A DNA stretch of 64,000 nucleotides from Paenarthrobacter sp. AR 02. GTDB taxonomy: Bacteria; Actinomycetota; Actinomycetes; Actinomycetales; Micrococcaceae. This document shows, piece by piece, positions 1 through 7,981 of this stretch. The translations under genes were made by a program, and so were the position numbers. Numbering within the stretch: the first letter of the stretch is position 1; the number at the start of each line of letters is the position of its first letter. Under the pieces are notes generated by a model that did no database searches, was not told the DNA's origin, and saw only the letters and a list, made by a program, of their open reading frames with translations. Location: positions 806,001-870,000 of the forward strand of contig NZ_JAJUKH010000001.1 of assembly GCF_021538675.1 (NCBI RefSeq), given 5' to 3'.

Positions 1-146
1 AGGACTTCACCGGACTTGGAGAACGCAACGACGGACGGCGTGGTGCGGCCGCCTTCAGCGTTGGCGATGACGGTGGGCTCGCCACCTTCGAGAACAGAGA
101 CCACGGAGTTGGTTGTTCCGAGGTCGATACCTACTGCACGTGACAT
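1..146 (-). CDS. dnaK: Chaperone DnaK (Hsp70), N-terminal part only
   Basis: The reading frame enters from the left edge, so only the first 48 or so residues are visible. They contain the Hsp70 ATPase phosphate-1 motif GIDLGTTNS followed by the conserved stretch around [11 protein letters not shown], which identifies the ATP-driven cytoplasmic folding chaperone DnaK. The ATG at 146-144 is preceded by AAAGGA, eight bases upstream, a good ribosome binding site. In actinobacteria dnaK normally leads a dnaK-grpE-dnaJ-hspR operon; the rest would lie left of this window. The upstream region carries HAIR-like operators and a promoter (separate entries), consistent with HspR repression. Confidence 0.96.
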   Translation of the reverse strand, partial: MSRAVGIDLGTTNSVVSVLEGGEPTVIANAEGGRTTPSVVAFSKSGEV

Positions 147-241
147 ATCTTGTTTCCTTTCAATGGCCGATGTTGGAGATTGCGTCCGGCATTGGTCCGC
201 TGGGCGGGTTGTTGAGCCGGGAGCTTGCTCAACAATCGGCT

Positions 242-264
242 AGTTGAGCGTTCTGCACTCAACT
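242..264. promoter_or_regulatory. HAIR-like HspR operator 2
   Basis: AGTTGAG, nine bases, CTCAACT: a perfect 7-bp inverted repeat with the same TTGAG-N9-CTCAA core. It overlaps the inferred dnaK -10 element. A third, wider version (TTGTTGAG, eleven bases, CTCAACAA) lies at 209-235 in the leader and is less certain. I see nothing else recognisable between 319 and 478. Confidence 0.72.
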
Positions 265-289
265 GTACTCAGGCTCAGAAAGATGTCAA
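262..289 (-). promoter_or_regulatory. Probable dnaK promoter
   Basis: On the minus strand a perfect -35 hexamer TTGACA (289-284) is followed after 16 bases by TACAGT (267-262), a 4/6 match to the -10 consensus. It points at dnaK, leaving a leader of about 110 bases. The -10 overlaps one HAIR-like inverted repeat (242-264) and a second lies just upstream of the -35 (294-318), so a bound repressor would cover the promoter. Confidence 0.6.
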
Positions 290-293
290 TCCA

Positions 294-318
294 AAGTTGA
301 GTCACGTGCGCTCAACTT
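294..318. promoter_or_regulatory. HAIR-like HspR operator 1
   Basis: AAGTTGAG, nine bases, CTCAACTT: a perfect 8-bp inverted repeat. The core TTGAG-N9-CTCAA is exactly that of the HspR-associated inverted repeat known from Streptomyces and mycobacteria. It sits immediately upstream of the inferred dnaK -35. Confidence 0.75.
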
Positions 319-478
319 TACTTTCAGGCTGAAAAAAATCCCCGGAATCCCGCGCCAGAAGGGCTGTTTCGCCCTCGGTGAACTGCCAGCAAAGCCTCAC
401 GACGCGCAAAATCCACTGTGCCACTCAGCCGGAGTGGCGACGCCCATATTTGGGTGTCACGACTGAATGTGGGTGGCG

Positions 479-1366
479 TCAAACCGTTTGGGTGGCGTCA
501 GCCGCTTGGGTAGCGGCAGCGGCAAGCGGCTCGGGTTTGTACACCCACGCCACCAGCACCACCGAGATGATCATCAGCAGGAACCACGCCAGGAGCTTGT
601 CGATCGAGACGGCCTGCCAGCCGTTCAGCTGGTTCGGATACAGCCATGCACGGGACCACGTGCCGATGTTCTCGGCGAACCAGATGAACAGCGCCACCAG
701 CAGGAAGGACACCAGGATGGGCATGCGGAAGCGACGCCGGAACACCCGGAAGTGCATCACGCACCGTCCGTAGATAAGAACGACGGCGGCCAGCAGCACC
801 CAGCGCAGGTCAACGATGTAGTGGTGCGAGAAGAAGTTCACGTAGATCGCCCCAGCAACCAGAGCCGTGATCCACCGGCGGGGATACCTGTCGAAGCGAA
901 GGTCGAACAAGCGGAAAACGCGCACCATGTAGGAACCGACGGCCGCATACATGAAGCCGCTGAACAACGGGACCGCACCGATCCGAAGGACGCCCTCGGC
1001 CTCATAGGCCCACGAGCCCACATCGGTCTTGAACAGCTCCATGACCGTCCCCACCACATGGAAAAGCAGAATGACCCGCAGCTCCCGGAGCGTTTCGAGC
1101 CTGAACGTGATCATCAGGACCTGGATGACGACGGCGGCAAGGGTGAGGAAGTCATTCCGGGCGAGAGCGGCGTTGTCGGGGTACCAAAGACGGACAGCGA
1201 TGATCACCGCGAGCAGCGCGGCGCCGAACACGCAAGCCCAGGCCTGCTTCAGCCCGAACACCACGAACTCTGTAAGCCCGGACTGCAGGCGGCTGCCCTT
1301 CCTGCCGTCCAGATACCGGTGGGCGAGGTTGTCGATAGCCTGTTCAACAGGTGTGGAGTTACGCAT
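479..1366 (-). CDS. DUF817 family integral membrane protein
   Basis: A 295-residue, strongly hydrophobic protein with about seven to eight membrane segments. It contains the phrases typical of DUF817 (FHVVGTVMELFKTDVGSWAY, then FSGFMYAAVGSY, and later WFAENIGTWSRAW). No biochemical function is established for this family; it is a plasma-membrane protein. The longer open frame upstream of 1366 is a shadow of the next gene, so the ATG at 1366 is chosen. That ATG overlaps the TAA of the MpaB-like gene by eight bases, implying translational coupling in a TetR-mpaB-DUF817 operon. Confidence 0.85.
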   Translation of the reverse strand: MRNSTPVEQAIDNLAHRYLDGRKGSRLQSGLTEFVVFGLKQAWACVFGAALLAVIIAVRLWYPDNAALARNDFLTLAAVVIQVLMITFRLETLRELRVILLFHVVGTVMELFKTDVGSWAYEAEGVLRIGAVPLFSGFMYAAVGSYMVRVFRLFDLRFDRYPRRWITALVAGAIYVNFFSHHYIVDLRWVLLAAVVLIYGRCVMHFRVFRRRFRMPILVSFLLVALFIWFAENIGTWSRAWLYPNQLNGWQAVSIDKLLAWFLLMIISVVLVAWVYKPEPLAAAATQAADATQTV

Positions 1367-2150
1367 TGCCGCCCTTCGGAGCGGCTCCGAGTTGGCCCAG
1401 GTAGTAGTCGCGCGGCCAATGCCGGATCCGCTGGGGCAGCCGAGGGTAGAGACGGCCAACCATCCGCATGGTCCGTTCGAAACGCCGGGCCCGGGCCGGC
1501 CCCCACTCGAATCCGAAACCGGCACGCACATGATCAGGCAGCAGGCCGGCCGTGAGGAAGCGGGCCAGGGGCATCGCCAGGCGCAGGAGTTGTGGGCCGC
1601 CCGCCGGGTAGAGGAGGTCCCGCGCGACCCTGACCGCTTTGTCGTCCGGTTGAAGTCCCCGCACACGGGAGTCCCAGTAGGCGGCAAAGGCGGCCCGGTC
1701 GGCCGGCCAACTGTCCGCCGGGAGCTGCAGGGCTGTCCCGATCCGCGCATACTCGCGGTAGATCCGGTCGGCATCGCCGTCGTCGAGCGGTCCGTGGACC
1801 TGCTCGTAAACGGTGACTGCGGTGTCGTAAAGAGTGGCGACCACCCAGAGTTGGGACTCCGCGTCGAAGGCGCTGTACCCGCTGGAGGTGGAGTCGGGTC
1901 CGCGCCGAACAGGGGCATGGGCACGATTAACGGAACGTCGGACGGCCTTCAGTTGGTCTTCCGAGCCGTACACCACCGCGTACACGTAGGTCATGGTGGC
2001 ACGGAGGCGGTCCATGGGGCGCTCGGCGAAGTTGCTGTGCTCAGCCACGCCATGGCCAACCCTGGGGTCGGCGATCTGCAGGAGAATTGCGCGGCCCGCT
2101 CCGGCGAGGAGCACGCCCTCCGCCCCGATGTCAGCCAGTCCACGAACCAT
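1359..2150 (-). CDS. Oxygenase MpaB-family protein (DUF2236)
   Basis: A 263-residue protein of the MpaB/rubber oxygenase (latex-clearing protein-like, DUF2236) family, thought to be haem-binding oxidoreductases. Visible family features are the N-terminal AGAGRAILLQIADPRVGHGV segment, the HSNF and MDRLRATMTYVYAVVYG segments (residues about 38-62), and the central DAESQLWVVATLYDTAV block. The ATG at 2150 lies 23 bases after the stop of the TetR gene. The substrate cannot be told from sequence. It sits between a TetR regulator and a DUF817 membrane protein, probably on one transcript. Confidence 0.85.
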   Translation of the reverse strand: MVRGLADIGAEGVLLAGAGRAILLQIADPRVGHGVAEHSNFAERPMDRLRATMTYVYAVVYGSEDQLKAVRRSVNRAHAPVRRGPDSTSSGYSAFDAESQLWVVATLYDTAVTVYEQVHGPLDDGDADRIYREYARIGTALQLPADSWPADRAAFAAYWDSRVRGLQPDDKAVRVARDLLYPAGGPQLLRLAMPLARFLTAGLLPDHVRAGFGFEWGPARARRFERTMRMVGRLYPRLPQRIRHWPRDYYLGQLGAAPKGGNA

Positions 2151-2173
2151 CTGAATACTTTACCGTTCGCGGC

Positions 2174-2896
2174 CTAGAGCCCCACGACACCCTGGAGGAC
2201 GCTCAGTTGGTGTTCAAAAAGCTCATCCCGGGCAGCAAAGGTATCGGCACCATACTGCCCAAAGACCTCGAAACTAACGGCCCCGAACACAGACGTCCAG
2301 ACCAGCACGCCCCGCGCCAGGGAAGGATCGGGAGCTGCGAGGTTCAGGTCCTCGCGGATGGCCGCCAGGTCTTTGGCCAGGGCCGGAGGAACGACGACGG
2401 CGGAACTCACCTCGGCGTTCATGGCGCCGGCGCGGTAGGCGGCATCAAAGATGCCCACGAGGCGGACGATGACCCGGGTTCCAGGGACGGTGGTGCGCTC
2501 GCCCGGCGCCTGGTAGCCGGGGACGGGGCTACCGAAAAGCAACGCGTAGCTTGCCGGTTCACGAAGTGCCCACGATCGGACAGCGTTGCCAAGCGCCCGG
2601 AACTGCCCGGCGAAATCGGTAGCAGGAACAGCCTCCACGGCGGCGTCTACATGGTCGCCGAGCTCGTTGTACGCGTCGATGAGCAGCAGCGTGAGGAGCT
2701 CGTCGCGGTTCTCGACGTAGCGATAGACGGCTGAGGACACGACTCCTAGATCTCTGGCCACCGCGCGCAGGGACAGTGCCGCAGCCCCGTGGAGGGCCAA
2801 GTGCTCACGGCCGAGCCGGATGATGTCCGCAATGGTTTGGGCGCGGGCGCGCTCTCTGGGAGTTGGGGGCTTGGCCTTGGTGGCAGCTGACGTCAT
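2174..2896 (-). CDS. TetR family transcriptional regulator
   Basis: A 240-residue repressor-type protein. The N-terminal helix-turn-helix is clear (residues about 15-65: IADIIRLGREHLALHGAAALS then LRAVARDLGVVSSAVYRYV), followed by a helical ligand domain of the TetR C-terminal type with the phrase ALREPASYALLFGSPVPGY. The ATG at 2896 is preferred over an upstream TTG at 2914. It is divergent from the NAD(P)-binding protein at 3033, and two near-identical palindromes lie between them (2935-2951 and 2984-3000). It probably represses itself, its downstream operon and the divergent gene. Confidence 0.9.
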   Translation of the reverse strand: MTSAATKAKPPTPRERARAQTIADIIRLGREHLALHGAAALSLRAVARDLGVVSSAVYRYVENRDELLTLLLIDAYNELGDHVDAAVEAVPATDFAGQFRALGNAVRSWALREPASYALLFGSPVPGYQAPGERTTVPGTRVIVRLVGIFDAAYRAGAMNAEVSSAVVVPPALAKDLAAIREDLNLAAPDPSLARGVLVWTSVFGAVSFEVFGQYGADTFAARDELFEHQLSVLQGVVGL

Positions 2897-2934
2897 GCCC
2901 CCAGCTTGCCACAAAGGAGAGCGGCGTCAACAAA

Positions 2935-2951
2935 CAAGAGCAGTGCTCTTG
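2935..2951. promoter_or_regulatory. TetR-type operator, copy 1
   Basis: CAAGAGCA-G-TGCTCTTG is a perfect 8+1+8 palindrome in the divergent spacer between the TetR gene and the NAD(P)-binding protein. A second copy 49 bases away (centre to centre) marks it as the likely binding site of the adjacent TetR repressor. A TTGACT hexamer (2949-2954) at its edge could be the -35 of the rightward promoter. Confidence 0.7.
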
Positions 2952-2983
2952 ACTTTGGATCAAAGTGTCGTCATTCTGAATTC

Positions 2984-3000
2984 AGAGAGCACTGCTCTTG
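2984..3000. promoter_or_regulatory. TetR-type operator, copy 2
   Basis: Same sequence as the 2935-2951 palindrome apart from two mismatches at its left end and the central base; the inner AGAGCA-C-TGCTCT is perfectly symmetric. It is 33 bases upstream of the start codon at 3033, where a bound repressor would block transcription. Confidence 0.68.
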
Positions 3001-3032
3001 TTTTGAAACCCACTGGAAGAAAGAAGGCCACC

Positions 3033-3965
3033 ATGTACGTCGTCACAGGAGCAGGGCCCGTTGGCTACACCATCGCGGAGCAACTCGCAGGTCTGGGGCA
3101 CCCCGTACGCGTTTTGACCCGCTCGGGCAGCGGCCCGGACCATCCCCTGGTGGAAAAGATGCGCGTCGATGCATCCGATCCCGACCAGCTCAAGGAAGCC
3201 ATCACCGGTGTAACGGCCGTCTTCCACTGCATCCACGGTTCCGCCTACAGGGCGGCGGCTTGGGCAGCGGAACTCCCCCAAGCCGAGCAAGTGGTGATGG
3301 ACGCAGCCGCAGCCGCGGGCGCCGTCGTCGTATTTCCTGAAAGCCTGTACTCATACAGTGAGCCCGAACGCATCATGACCGAATCGAGTCCCCGCGAAGC
3401 CGCCGGCGGGAAGCGCGGTATCCGGACGGCGCTGCTGAAGGCTCGACGCGAGCACGCGGCAAACACCGTGAGCGTAGTGGCGGGGGACTTCTTTGGGCCG
3501 CGCGTGAAGATGGCACATGCCGGCGAGCGCATGGTCACGCCGATCCTGGCGGGCAAACGGCTGCAGTTCATTGGCAGCGCGAACCAGCCACATTCATTCA
3601 CCTACGTACCGGACCTCGCTGCGGCCATGATCGCTGCCGCGGGGAAGCCCGAAGTCTGGAACAGCGTGCTGCATGCCCCCACCGGCGCGGCCGTGACCCA
3701 GCGGGAAATCGCGGTTGCGCATGCACGCGCGGCGGGCCTGACGACGCCGAAGGTGAGCGCCGTCCCAGGTTGGGTACTGCGGGCCGCCGGACTGGTCTCA
3801 ACCGATATGCGCGAACTGGCTGAATTGCTGTATCAGTTTGAGCGCCCATTCGTGATGGATTCCTCCGAAAGCCAGCGGATGCTGGGCTTGGACCCGACTC
3901 CCCTGCCGGAAGCCGCCGCCACAACCATGGCGTGGTGGCGTGGGGCTGACCGGGGCAATTCTTAA
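3033..3965 (+). CDS. NAD(P)-binding protein, NmrA/NAD-dependent epimerase type
   Basis: A 310-residue Rossmann-fold protein. The N-terminus has a dinucleotide-binding GAGPVG motif (residues about 6-11), and the chain continues like atypical short-chain dehydrogenases (NmrA/epimerase group), with DFFGPRV, HSFTYVPDLAAAM and LLYQFERPFVMD in the second half. It lacks an obvious YxxxK catalytic pair in the usual place, so a binding or regulatory role cannot be excluded. The ATG at 3033 follows a purine-rich AAGAAAGAAGG. It is controlled in all likelihood by the divergent TetR regulator through the two operators at 2935-3000. Confidence 0.85.
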   Translation: MYVVTGAGPVGYTIAEQLAGLGHPVRVLTRSGSGPDHPLVEKMRVDASDPDQLKEAITGVTAVFHCIHGSAYRAAAWAAELPQAEQVVMDAAAAAGAVVVFPESLYSYSEPERIMTESSPREAAGGKRGIRTALLKARREHAANTVSVVAGDFFGPRVKMAHAGERMVTPILAGKRLQFIGSANQPHSFTYVPDLAAAMIAAAGKPEVWNSVLHAPTGAAVTQREIAVAHARAAGLTTPKVSAVPGWVLRAAGLVSTDMRELAELLYQFERPFVMDSSESQRMLGLDPTPLPEAAATTMAWWRGADRGNS

Positions 3966-3989
3966 CGGGTTCTTAAAACCCACGGCGCA

Positions 3990-4007
3990 GAATCGAAGAA
4001 ACGATTC
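3990..4007. promoter_or_regulatory. Inverted repeat upstream of the PAP2 operon
   Basis: GAATCG, six bases, CGATTC: a perfect 6-bp inverted repeat 18 bases before the PAP2 start. It could be an operator for the response regulator encoded in the same operon or a short leader hairpin. A weak hairpin GGGTT/AACCC just after the upstream gene may be a terminator. Confidence 0.35.
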
Positions 4008-4025
4008 GTCCTGTCGAGGGGTTCC

Positions 4026-4745
4026 ATGTTTCAGCAGTCCACACCGCATCCCGTGCGCTTCAAGCCTCTGCCCGCACCGAAACACTGGCTGGCCACGGGG
4101 CTGGTACTCGCGGCCGCCGTCGTGTTGGCGGGGTGGGCAATACAGGCAGTTCCTGGGCTGACCCTGGCTGAACTGGCTGTTGATGATGATTTCAGCCGTC
4201 ACCACTCTTCCGTGCTGACGGGGCTTGCCTTGGTTTTGAACGTGCTTTTCGGCCCGGTCGCGGGCGCGATAATCGTGATCGCTGTCAGTCTTTATCTCGC
4301 ACTGATCCGACGTTCCCCGCAGGATGCAGCACTTTTTTCGCTCACAGTGGCCTCCGGGTGGTTGACGTGCCAAGTGTTCAAGGCGGTTATCGGCAGGATC
4401 AGGCCGGACCCTGCCCTGCTGTTCGATCCCTTGGTACCGGAGCCTGTATCCAACAGCTTCCCCAGCGGCCACACGTGCCTGGCCGTCGCACTCACGCTGG
4501 CGATGTTCTTTCTGGTCCGTGAAACACGATGGGCGAAACCTGTCCTCTGCGCGGGAGCGATCGTGACGGTTGTGGTTGCCTGGTCCCGCGTGTACATCGG
4601 AGCCCATTACCCACTGGACGTTGTTGCCTCACTCCCTGCATCAATTGCGGCGGTGATGATCATGGCCGGAATCTGGAACCGCTACGCACCTGCCCTCACC
4701 ACCGCCATCCATTCCCGTGCAATGTCCCGACGCACCCCCAAATGA
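4026..4745 (+). CDS. PAP2 family phosphatase, membrane-bound
   Basis: A 239-residue integral membrane phosphatase. All three PAP2 signature motifs are present: KAVIGRIRP (119-127), PSGHT (146-150) and SRVYIGAHYPLD (187-198), containing the catalytic histidines H149 and H194. It has about six membrane segments. Members dephosphorylate lipid phosphates such as undecaprenyl pyrophosphate, phosphatidate or phosphatidylglycerophosphate. It starts a compact operon with a DedA protein and a two-component system (overlap of one to four bases with the next frame), suggesting a role in undecaprenyl phosphate recycling or envelope stress; DedA proteins are also linked to undecaprenyl phosphate. Confidence 0.92.
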   Translation: MFQQSTPHPVRFKPLPAPKHWLATGLVLAAAVVLAGWAIQAVPGLTLAELAVDDDFSRHHSSVLTGLALVLNVLFGPVAGAIIVIAVSLYLALIRRSPQDAALFSLTVASGWLTCQVFKAVIGRIRPDPALLFDPLVPEPVSNSFPSGHTCLAVALTLAMFFLVRETRWAKPVLCAGAIVTVVVAWSRVYIGAHYPLDVVASLPASIAAVMIMAGIWNRYAPALTTAIHSRAMSRRTPK

Positions 4746-4756
4746 AAGAGTCCCTT

Positions 4757-5425
4757 ATGGATCCCTTTGCCTTGGCGCCTGCGCTGAACCATACCGAGCT
4801 CCTCCCCATCCTGGATCCCGCCAGCCTCCTGCAGGGCTTGGGTCCGGCAACCCTCGCAGTGGTGGCCCTGATGGTCTTCATTGAATCGGGGGTCCTGTTC
4901 CCGTTCCTGCCAGGTGACTCGTTGCTCTTCACTGCCGGACTCCTTCACCAGCAATTGAACCTGACACTTCCTGTGTTGATTACGGTGGTGACAGTGGCCG
5001 CCATAGCGGGCGACCAGGTGGGTTACCTGTTGGGACGCCGCTTCGGACGCCGGTGGTTCTCCGATGATGCCCGGGTCCTGAAAACGTCCCATCTGGCAAA
5101 GGCCGAAGACTTCTTCAGGCGTCGTGGCGGCCCCGCGCTGATCCTTGCCCGCTTCGTACCGGTGGTGCGCACCTTCGCGCCCCTCAGCGCAGGGATCGCC
5201 CGGTATCACTACAAGTCCTTTGCCCTCTGGAACATCACGGGTGCGATCCTTTGGGCAAGCTCCGTTACCCTCCTTGGCTCCTGGTTGGGCCATTTCGAGG
5301 TCATCGCAAAGAACATCGACGTCATAGCCGTGGTCATGGTGTTGGTCTCTGTGCTGCCCTGGGGCATCGAATACCTCAAACACAGGCGTGCCCGCGCATC
5401 GGAGTCCTCCTCCGCGCAAGAATAG
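4757..5425 (+). CDS. DedA family membrane protein
   Basis: A 222-residue DedA/SNARE-associated (VTT domain) protein. Characteristic elements are ESGVLFPFLPGDSLLFTAGLL, the GDQVGYLLGRRFGRRWF segment, FFRRRGGPALILARFVPVVRTFAPLSAG and the final GSWLGH. DedA proteins are membrane proteins acting as lipid scramblases or flippases, including for undecaprenyl phosphate. The ATG at 4757 is preferred because AAAGAG lies seven bases upstream; an in-frame ATG at 4742 overlapping the PAP2 stop is the alternative. It lies in one operon with PAP2 and the two-component genes. Confidence 0.92.
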   Translation: MDPFALAPALNHTELLPILDPASLLQGLGPATLAVVALMVFIESGVLFPFLPGDSLLFTAGLLHQQLNLTLPVLITVVTVAAIAGDQVGYLLGRRFGRRWFSDDARVLKTSHLAKAEDFFRRRGGPALILARFVPVVRTFAPLSAGIARYHYKSFALWNITGAILWASSVTLLGSWLGHFEVIAKNIDVIAVVMVLVSVLPWGIEYLKHRRARASESSSAQE

Positions 5426-5429
5426 ATCC

Positions 5430-6104
5430 GTGATCACTGACTCCAAGCTGTCCGTCCTGCTGGTGGAAGACGATCCTGCCTTGGGACCCCTGATCGCCGA
5501 GCTCCTTGAGCCCGACTACCAGGTGCACATCGCCGTCGACGGCCGTGAAGGTTTGCGGCAGGCACTGATGGGAGGCTGGGATGCGATGGTGATCGACCGG
5601 GGGCTTCCGGGAATGGACGGCATCGCATTGATCTCCGCGCTCCGTTCCAAGGGGATCGCCACCCCAATCCTCATCCTCACTGCCCTGGGCGCTGTGGACG
5701 AGAAGGTCCGGGGGCTCGACGCCGGCGCGAATGACTACATGACCAAGCCCTTCGACGCCATGGAATTGGGAGCGCGGCTGAGGGCCTTGACCCGCAGCTA
5801 CCACCAGGCGCCCCGGACCACAGTTATCGGCGACTGGGAACTGGACCCCACCACCAGGTCCATGCGCTCCGTTCACGGATTCCTTGCCCCCTTGACCGCG
5901 ACCGAATCGGAGTTGCTGTCGGTTCTTGCTGCCGAGCCGGACCGGGTGTTCACCAGGGAGGAGCTGATTGTCGCCACTGACAGTCAGGGTGACCTGCCAG
6001 GTGTCATTGACACCCACGTCCATCACCTCAGGCGAAAAGTCGCCAGGTCGGTCATCCGTACCGTCCACGGGGTGGGTTACCAGATAGGCGAAGCACATGA
6101 CTGA
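5430..6104 (+). CDS. OmpR/PhoB-type response regulator
   Basis: A 224-residue two-component response regulator. The receiver domain has acidic residues at 13-15, the phosphoacceptor Asp56 in VIDRGLPGMDG, T84 and K106 (TKPF). The C-terminal winged helix ends with RRKVARSVIRTVHGVGYQIG, the OmpR-type recognition-helix and wing pattern. A GTG at 5430, five bases after the DedA stop, gives the expected N-terminus; upstream residues in the frame are not conserved-looking. It overlaps the histidine kinase by eight bases. Likely targets include its own operon. Confidence 0.93.
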   Translation: MITDSKLSVLLVEDDPALGPLIAELLEPDYQVHIAVDGREGLRQALMGGWDAMVIDRGLPGMDGIALISALRSKGIATPILILTALGAVDEKVRGLDAGANDYMTKPFDAMELGARLRALTRSYHQAPRTTVIGDWELDPTTRSMRSVHGFLAPLTATESELLSVLAAEPDRVFTREELIVATDSQGDLPGVIDTHVHHLRRKVARSVIRTVHGVGYQIGEAHD

Positions 6105-7083
6105 TCAGTCCATGGCCGCGGCCCAGGATCAGGCCATCCTTCGCAAGGCTTCCCTGAAGATCGCTGTCCGAATCAGCGCAGTCTGCGCCCTGCTGGTCCT
6201 GTGCCTCCTGGCTGCGGCAACCGCCTACCTGCTGAACCGGGCCGGCAACACGGAACCCGCCGAACCCGGGGCCGTTTACGCCTATCTCGACACCAAAGAC
6301 CTGATCAAAGCCATGATCATCGCCGGGGCAGCAGGCATCCTGCTCGCCGGCGGCGTTGGCTGGCTCAGTGCACGCAGCGCCATCCGGCCTCTCGGCGAAG
6401 CACTGACGCTGCAACGACGCTTCATCCAGGACGCCAGCCACGAAATGCGGACGCCTTTGGCCATCCTTGATGCCAGAATCCAGGTGGCACAACGCAGCAC
6501 TGCTCCGGAATCACCTGCCGGCCGGCAACTCTCGCGGATCCGGGACGACACAGCTGCCCTGACCGGAATCGTCAACGAACTCCTCGAATCCGCCACGGGC
6601 TCCCACCAGGAACCGGCCGCAGCGCCAACGAACATCTCCGACGTCACCCAGGAAGTGGTGGACAGCCTCCAGCAGTTGGCTGCGGACCGGGGCATCACCC
6701 TGCACTGTTCAAGCAACGGGCAGCCCCGGGCGATGATCACGCCACAGCGACTTCACCGTGCCATCCTCGGTCTGGCCGAGAACGCCCTTGGCCATACGCC
6801 GGCAGGCGGCCACATCACGGTTGCCAGTGACGTGACCGCTCACCAGGCGGTCATCACCGTCACCGATACGGGCCACGGAATTACTGGGATTGATCGCGAC
6901 CGGATCTTCGACCGTTTCGCCCGGACAACCGCCCCACGCGCGGGCCAACAGCAGCGTAGCTTCGGGATCGGGCTGTCACTTGTCCGCGATATTGCCCTCG
7001 CAGCAGGCGGCACCGCAGACGTCGCATACACAGGCCCGGAAGGCACCTGCATGCGGATTACGCTGCCCTTGGCAACCGGCTGA
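6097..7083 (+). CDS. Sensor histidine kinase
   Basis: A 328-residue HisKA-type kinase. Two membrane segments (about 23-47 and 72-91) enclose a very short, roughly 25-residue outside loop, so it probably senses something at or within the membrane. The H box DASHEMRTP has phosphoacceptor His115; LAENALGHT is the N box, DTGHGI the G1 box and GIGLSLV the G2 box. It overlaps its response regulator by eight bases. Together with the membrane PAP2 and DedA genes in the same operon, this suggests a system responding to membrane or lipid-carrier stress. Confidence 0.94.
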   Translation: MTDQSMAAAQDQAILRKASLKIAVRISAVCALLVLCLLAAATAYLLNRAGNTEPAEPGAVYAYLDTKDLIKAMIIAGAAGILLAGGVGWLSARSAIRPLGEALTLQRRFIQDASHEMRTPLAILDARIQVAQRSTAPESPAGRQLSRIRDDTAALTGIVNELLESATGSHQEPAAAPTNISDVTQEVVDSLQQLAADRGITLHCSSNGQPRAMITPQRLHRAILGLAENALGHTPAGGHITVASDVTAHQAVITVTDTGHGITGIDRDRIFDRFARTTAPRAGQQQRSFGIGLSLVRDIALAAGGTADVAYTGPEGTCMRITLPLATG

Positions 7084-7114
7084 CGATGCCGGGCGCCCAC
7101 CCAAAGAAGAAGAA

Positions 7115-7164
7115 AACAGAAGCGTTCGACGGCGGGTGCGCACCCGCCGTCGAACGCTTCTGTT
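7115..7164. terminator. Bidirectional terminator, 50-bp perfect palindrome
   Basis: The sequence is perfectly palindromic over 50 bases (25-bp arms, no spacer), with its centre at 7139/7140, flanked by A-rich sequence on the left. It lies between the histidine kinase (ends 7083) and the convergent DHFR-like gene (ends 7178), as expected for a shared factor-independent terminator. Confidence 0.85.
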
Positions 7165-7177
7165 GGACGTGGGCCGG

Positions 7178-7786
7178 CTACATCTGGCCGATGTCAATGC
7201 CCGTAACGGGATCGCCGGCGCGGTCGTAGGCGAGCAGGATGGCGCCATTGGGAAATGCCTGTGGCGGCTGGGCCAACCGGAAGGCGGCGGGCACGCCTGC
7301 GCCGTCCGGGAACAAACGCTTGCCCGATCCGAACGTCAGTGGGTAGAGGTACAGGTTGAGCCTGTCCAGGAGGCCCGCTTCAAGGAGCGAGCGTGCCAGG
7401 ACGCCGCTGCCTATGATGTGGATGTCGTTGAACCGTTCCTTCACCGCCGCTACGTCCTTTGCCTCGGCCAAAACCGTGGTCCCTTCCCAGTTGGCATCTG
7501 CCAGGGTGCTCGAGACCACGAACTTGGGCAGGCCATTGAGCTTGTCGGCTATGTGACCGCTTTGCTGTGGCCAATACTGGGCGAAGATGTCGTAGGTTTT
7601 GCGACCCAGGAGGAGCGCGTCCATGCGGTCGATGCCCGCTGTAATCGCGGCGCCGGCCTCTTCGTCTGAATACGCAGCCTGCCAACCGCCGTATTCGAAG
7701 CCGTCCGAGGTGTCCTCGTCCGGTCCGCCCGGTGCCTGGTAGACGCCGTCGAGGGTGAGGAAAAGGTCAACAGAAAGTGTGCCCAT
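7178..7786 (-). CDS. Dihydrofolate reductase family (RibD C-terminal-like) protein
   Basis: A 202-residue protein of the DHFR/RibD-C superfamily: MGTLSVDLFLTLDGVYQAPG start, the MDALLLGRKTYDIFAQYWP segment (about 55-72), KFVVSSTL and the NADPH-binding HIIGSGVLARSLLEAGLLD block (about 123-141), then LTFGSGKRLF. These proteins are usually annotated as dihydrofolate reductase-like deaminase/reductase and most have no proven substrate. The ATG at 7786 is chosen because the family always begins close to this point. It stands alone, divergent from the gene at 7982. Confidence 0.88.
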   Translation of the reverse strand: MGTLSVDLFLTLDGVYQAPGGPDEDTSDGFEYGGWQAAYSDEEAGAAITAGIDRMDALLLGRKTYDIFAQYWPQQSGHIADKLNGLPKFVVSSTLADANWEGTTVLAEAKDVAAVKERFNDIHIIGSGVLARSLLEAGLLDRLNLYLYPLTFGSGKRLFPDGAGVPAAFRLAQPPQAFPNGAILLAYDRAGDPVTGIDIGQM

Positions 7787-7981
7787 AGTGTGTTCCTTCG
7801 GTGGAAGTCCGAGCCTGCCCTTGGATGCGGGCCATCCTAGTCCGACGGGCCGCCAAGGGCTACGAGGAACCTCCCCGGCTTTTGTACAGAAAGTGCCTTG
7901 ATTAGGCTCCATCAGGGGCATTTGCGGGAGTAGCCTTGTTCCAGTTGATGTAGTGGATCTCTGTCCGGCTGGGGTTCTGCC

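Noticed and set aside
1029..2177. Long plus-strand open frame across the DUF817 and MpaB genes
   Set aside because: It is the antisense of two well supported minus-strand genes, is rich in Arg/Gly/His without domain patterns, and has no good ribosome site.
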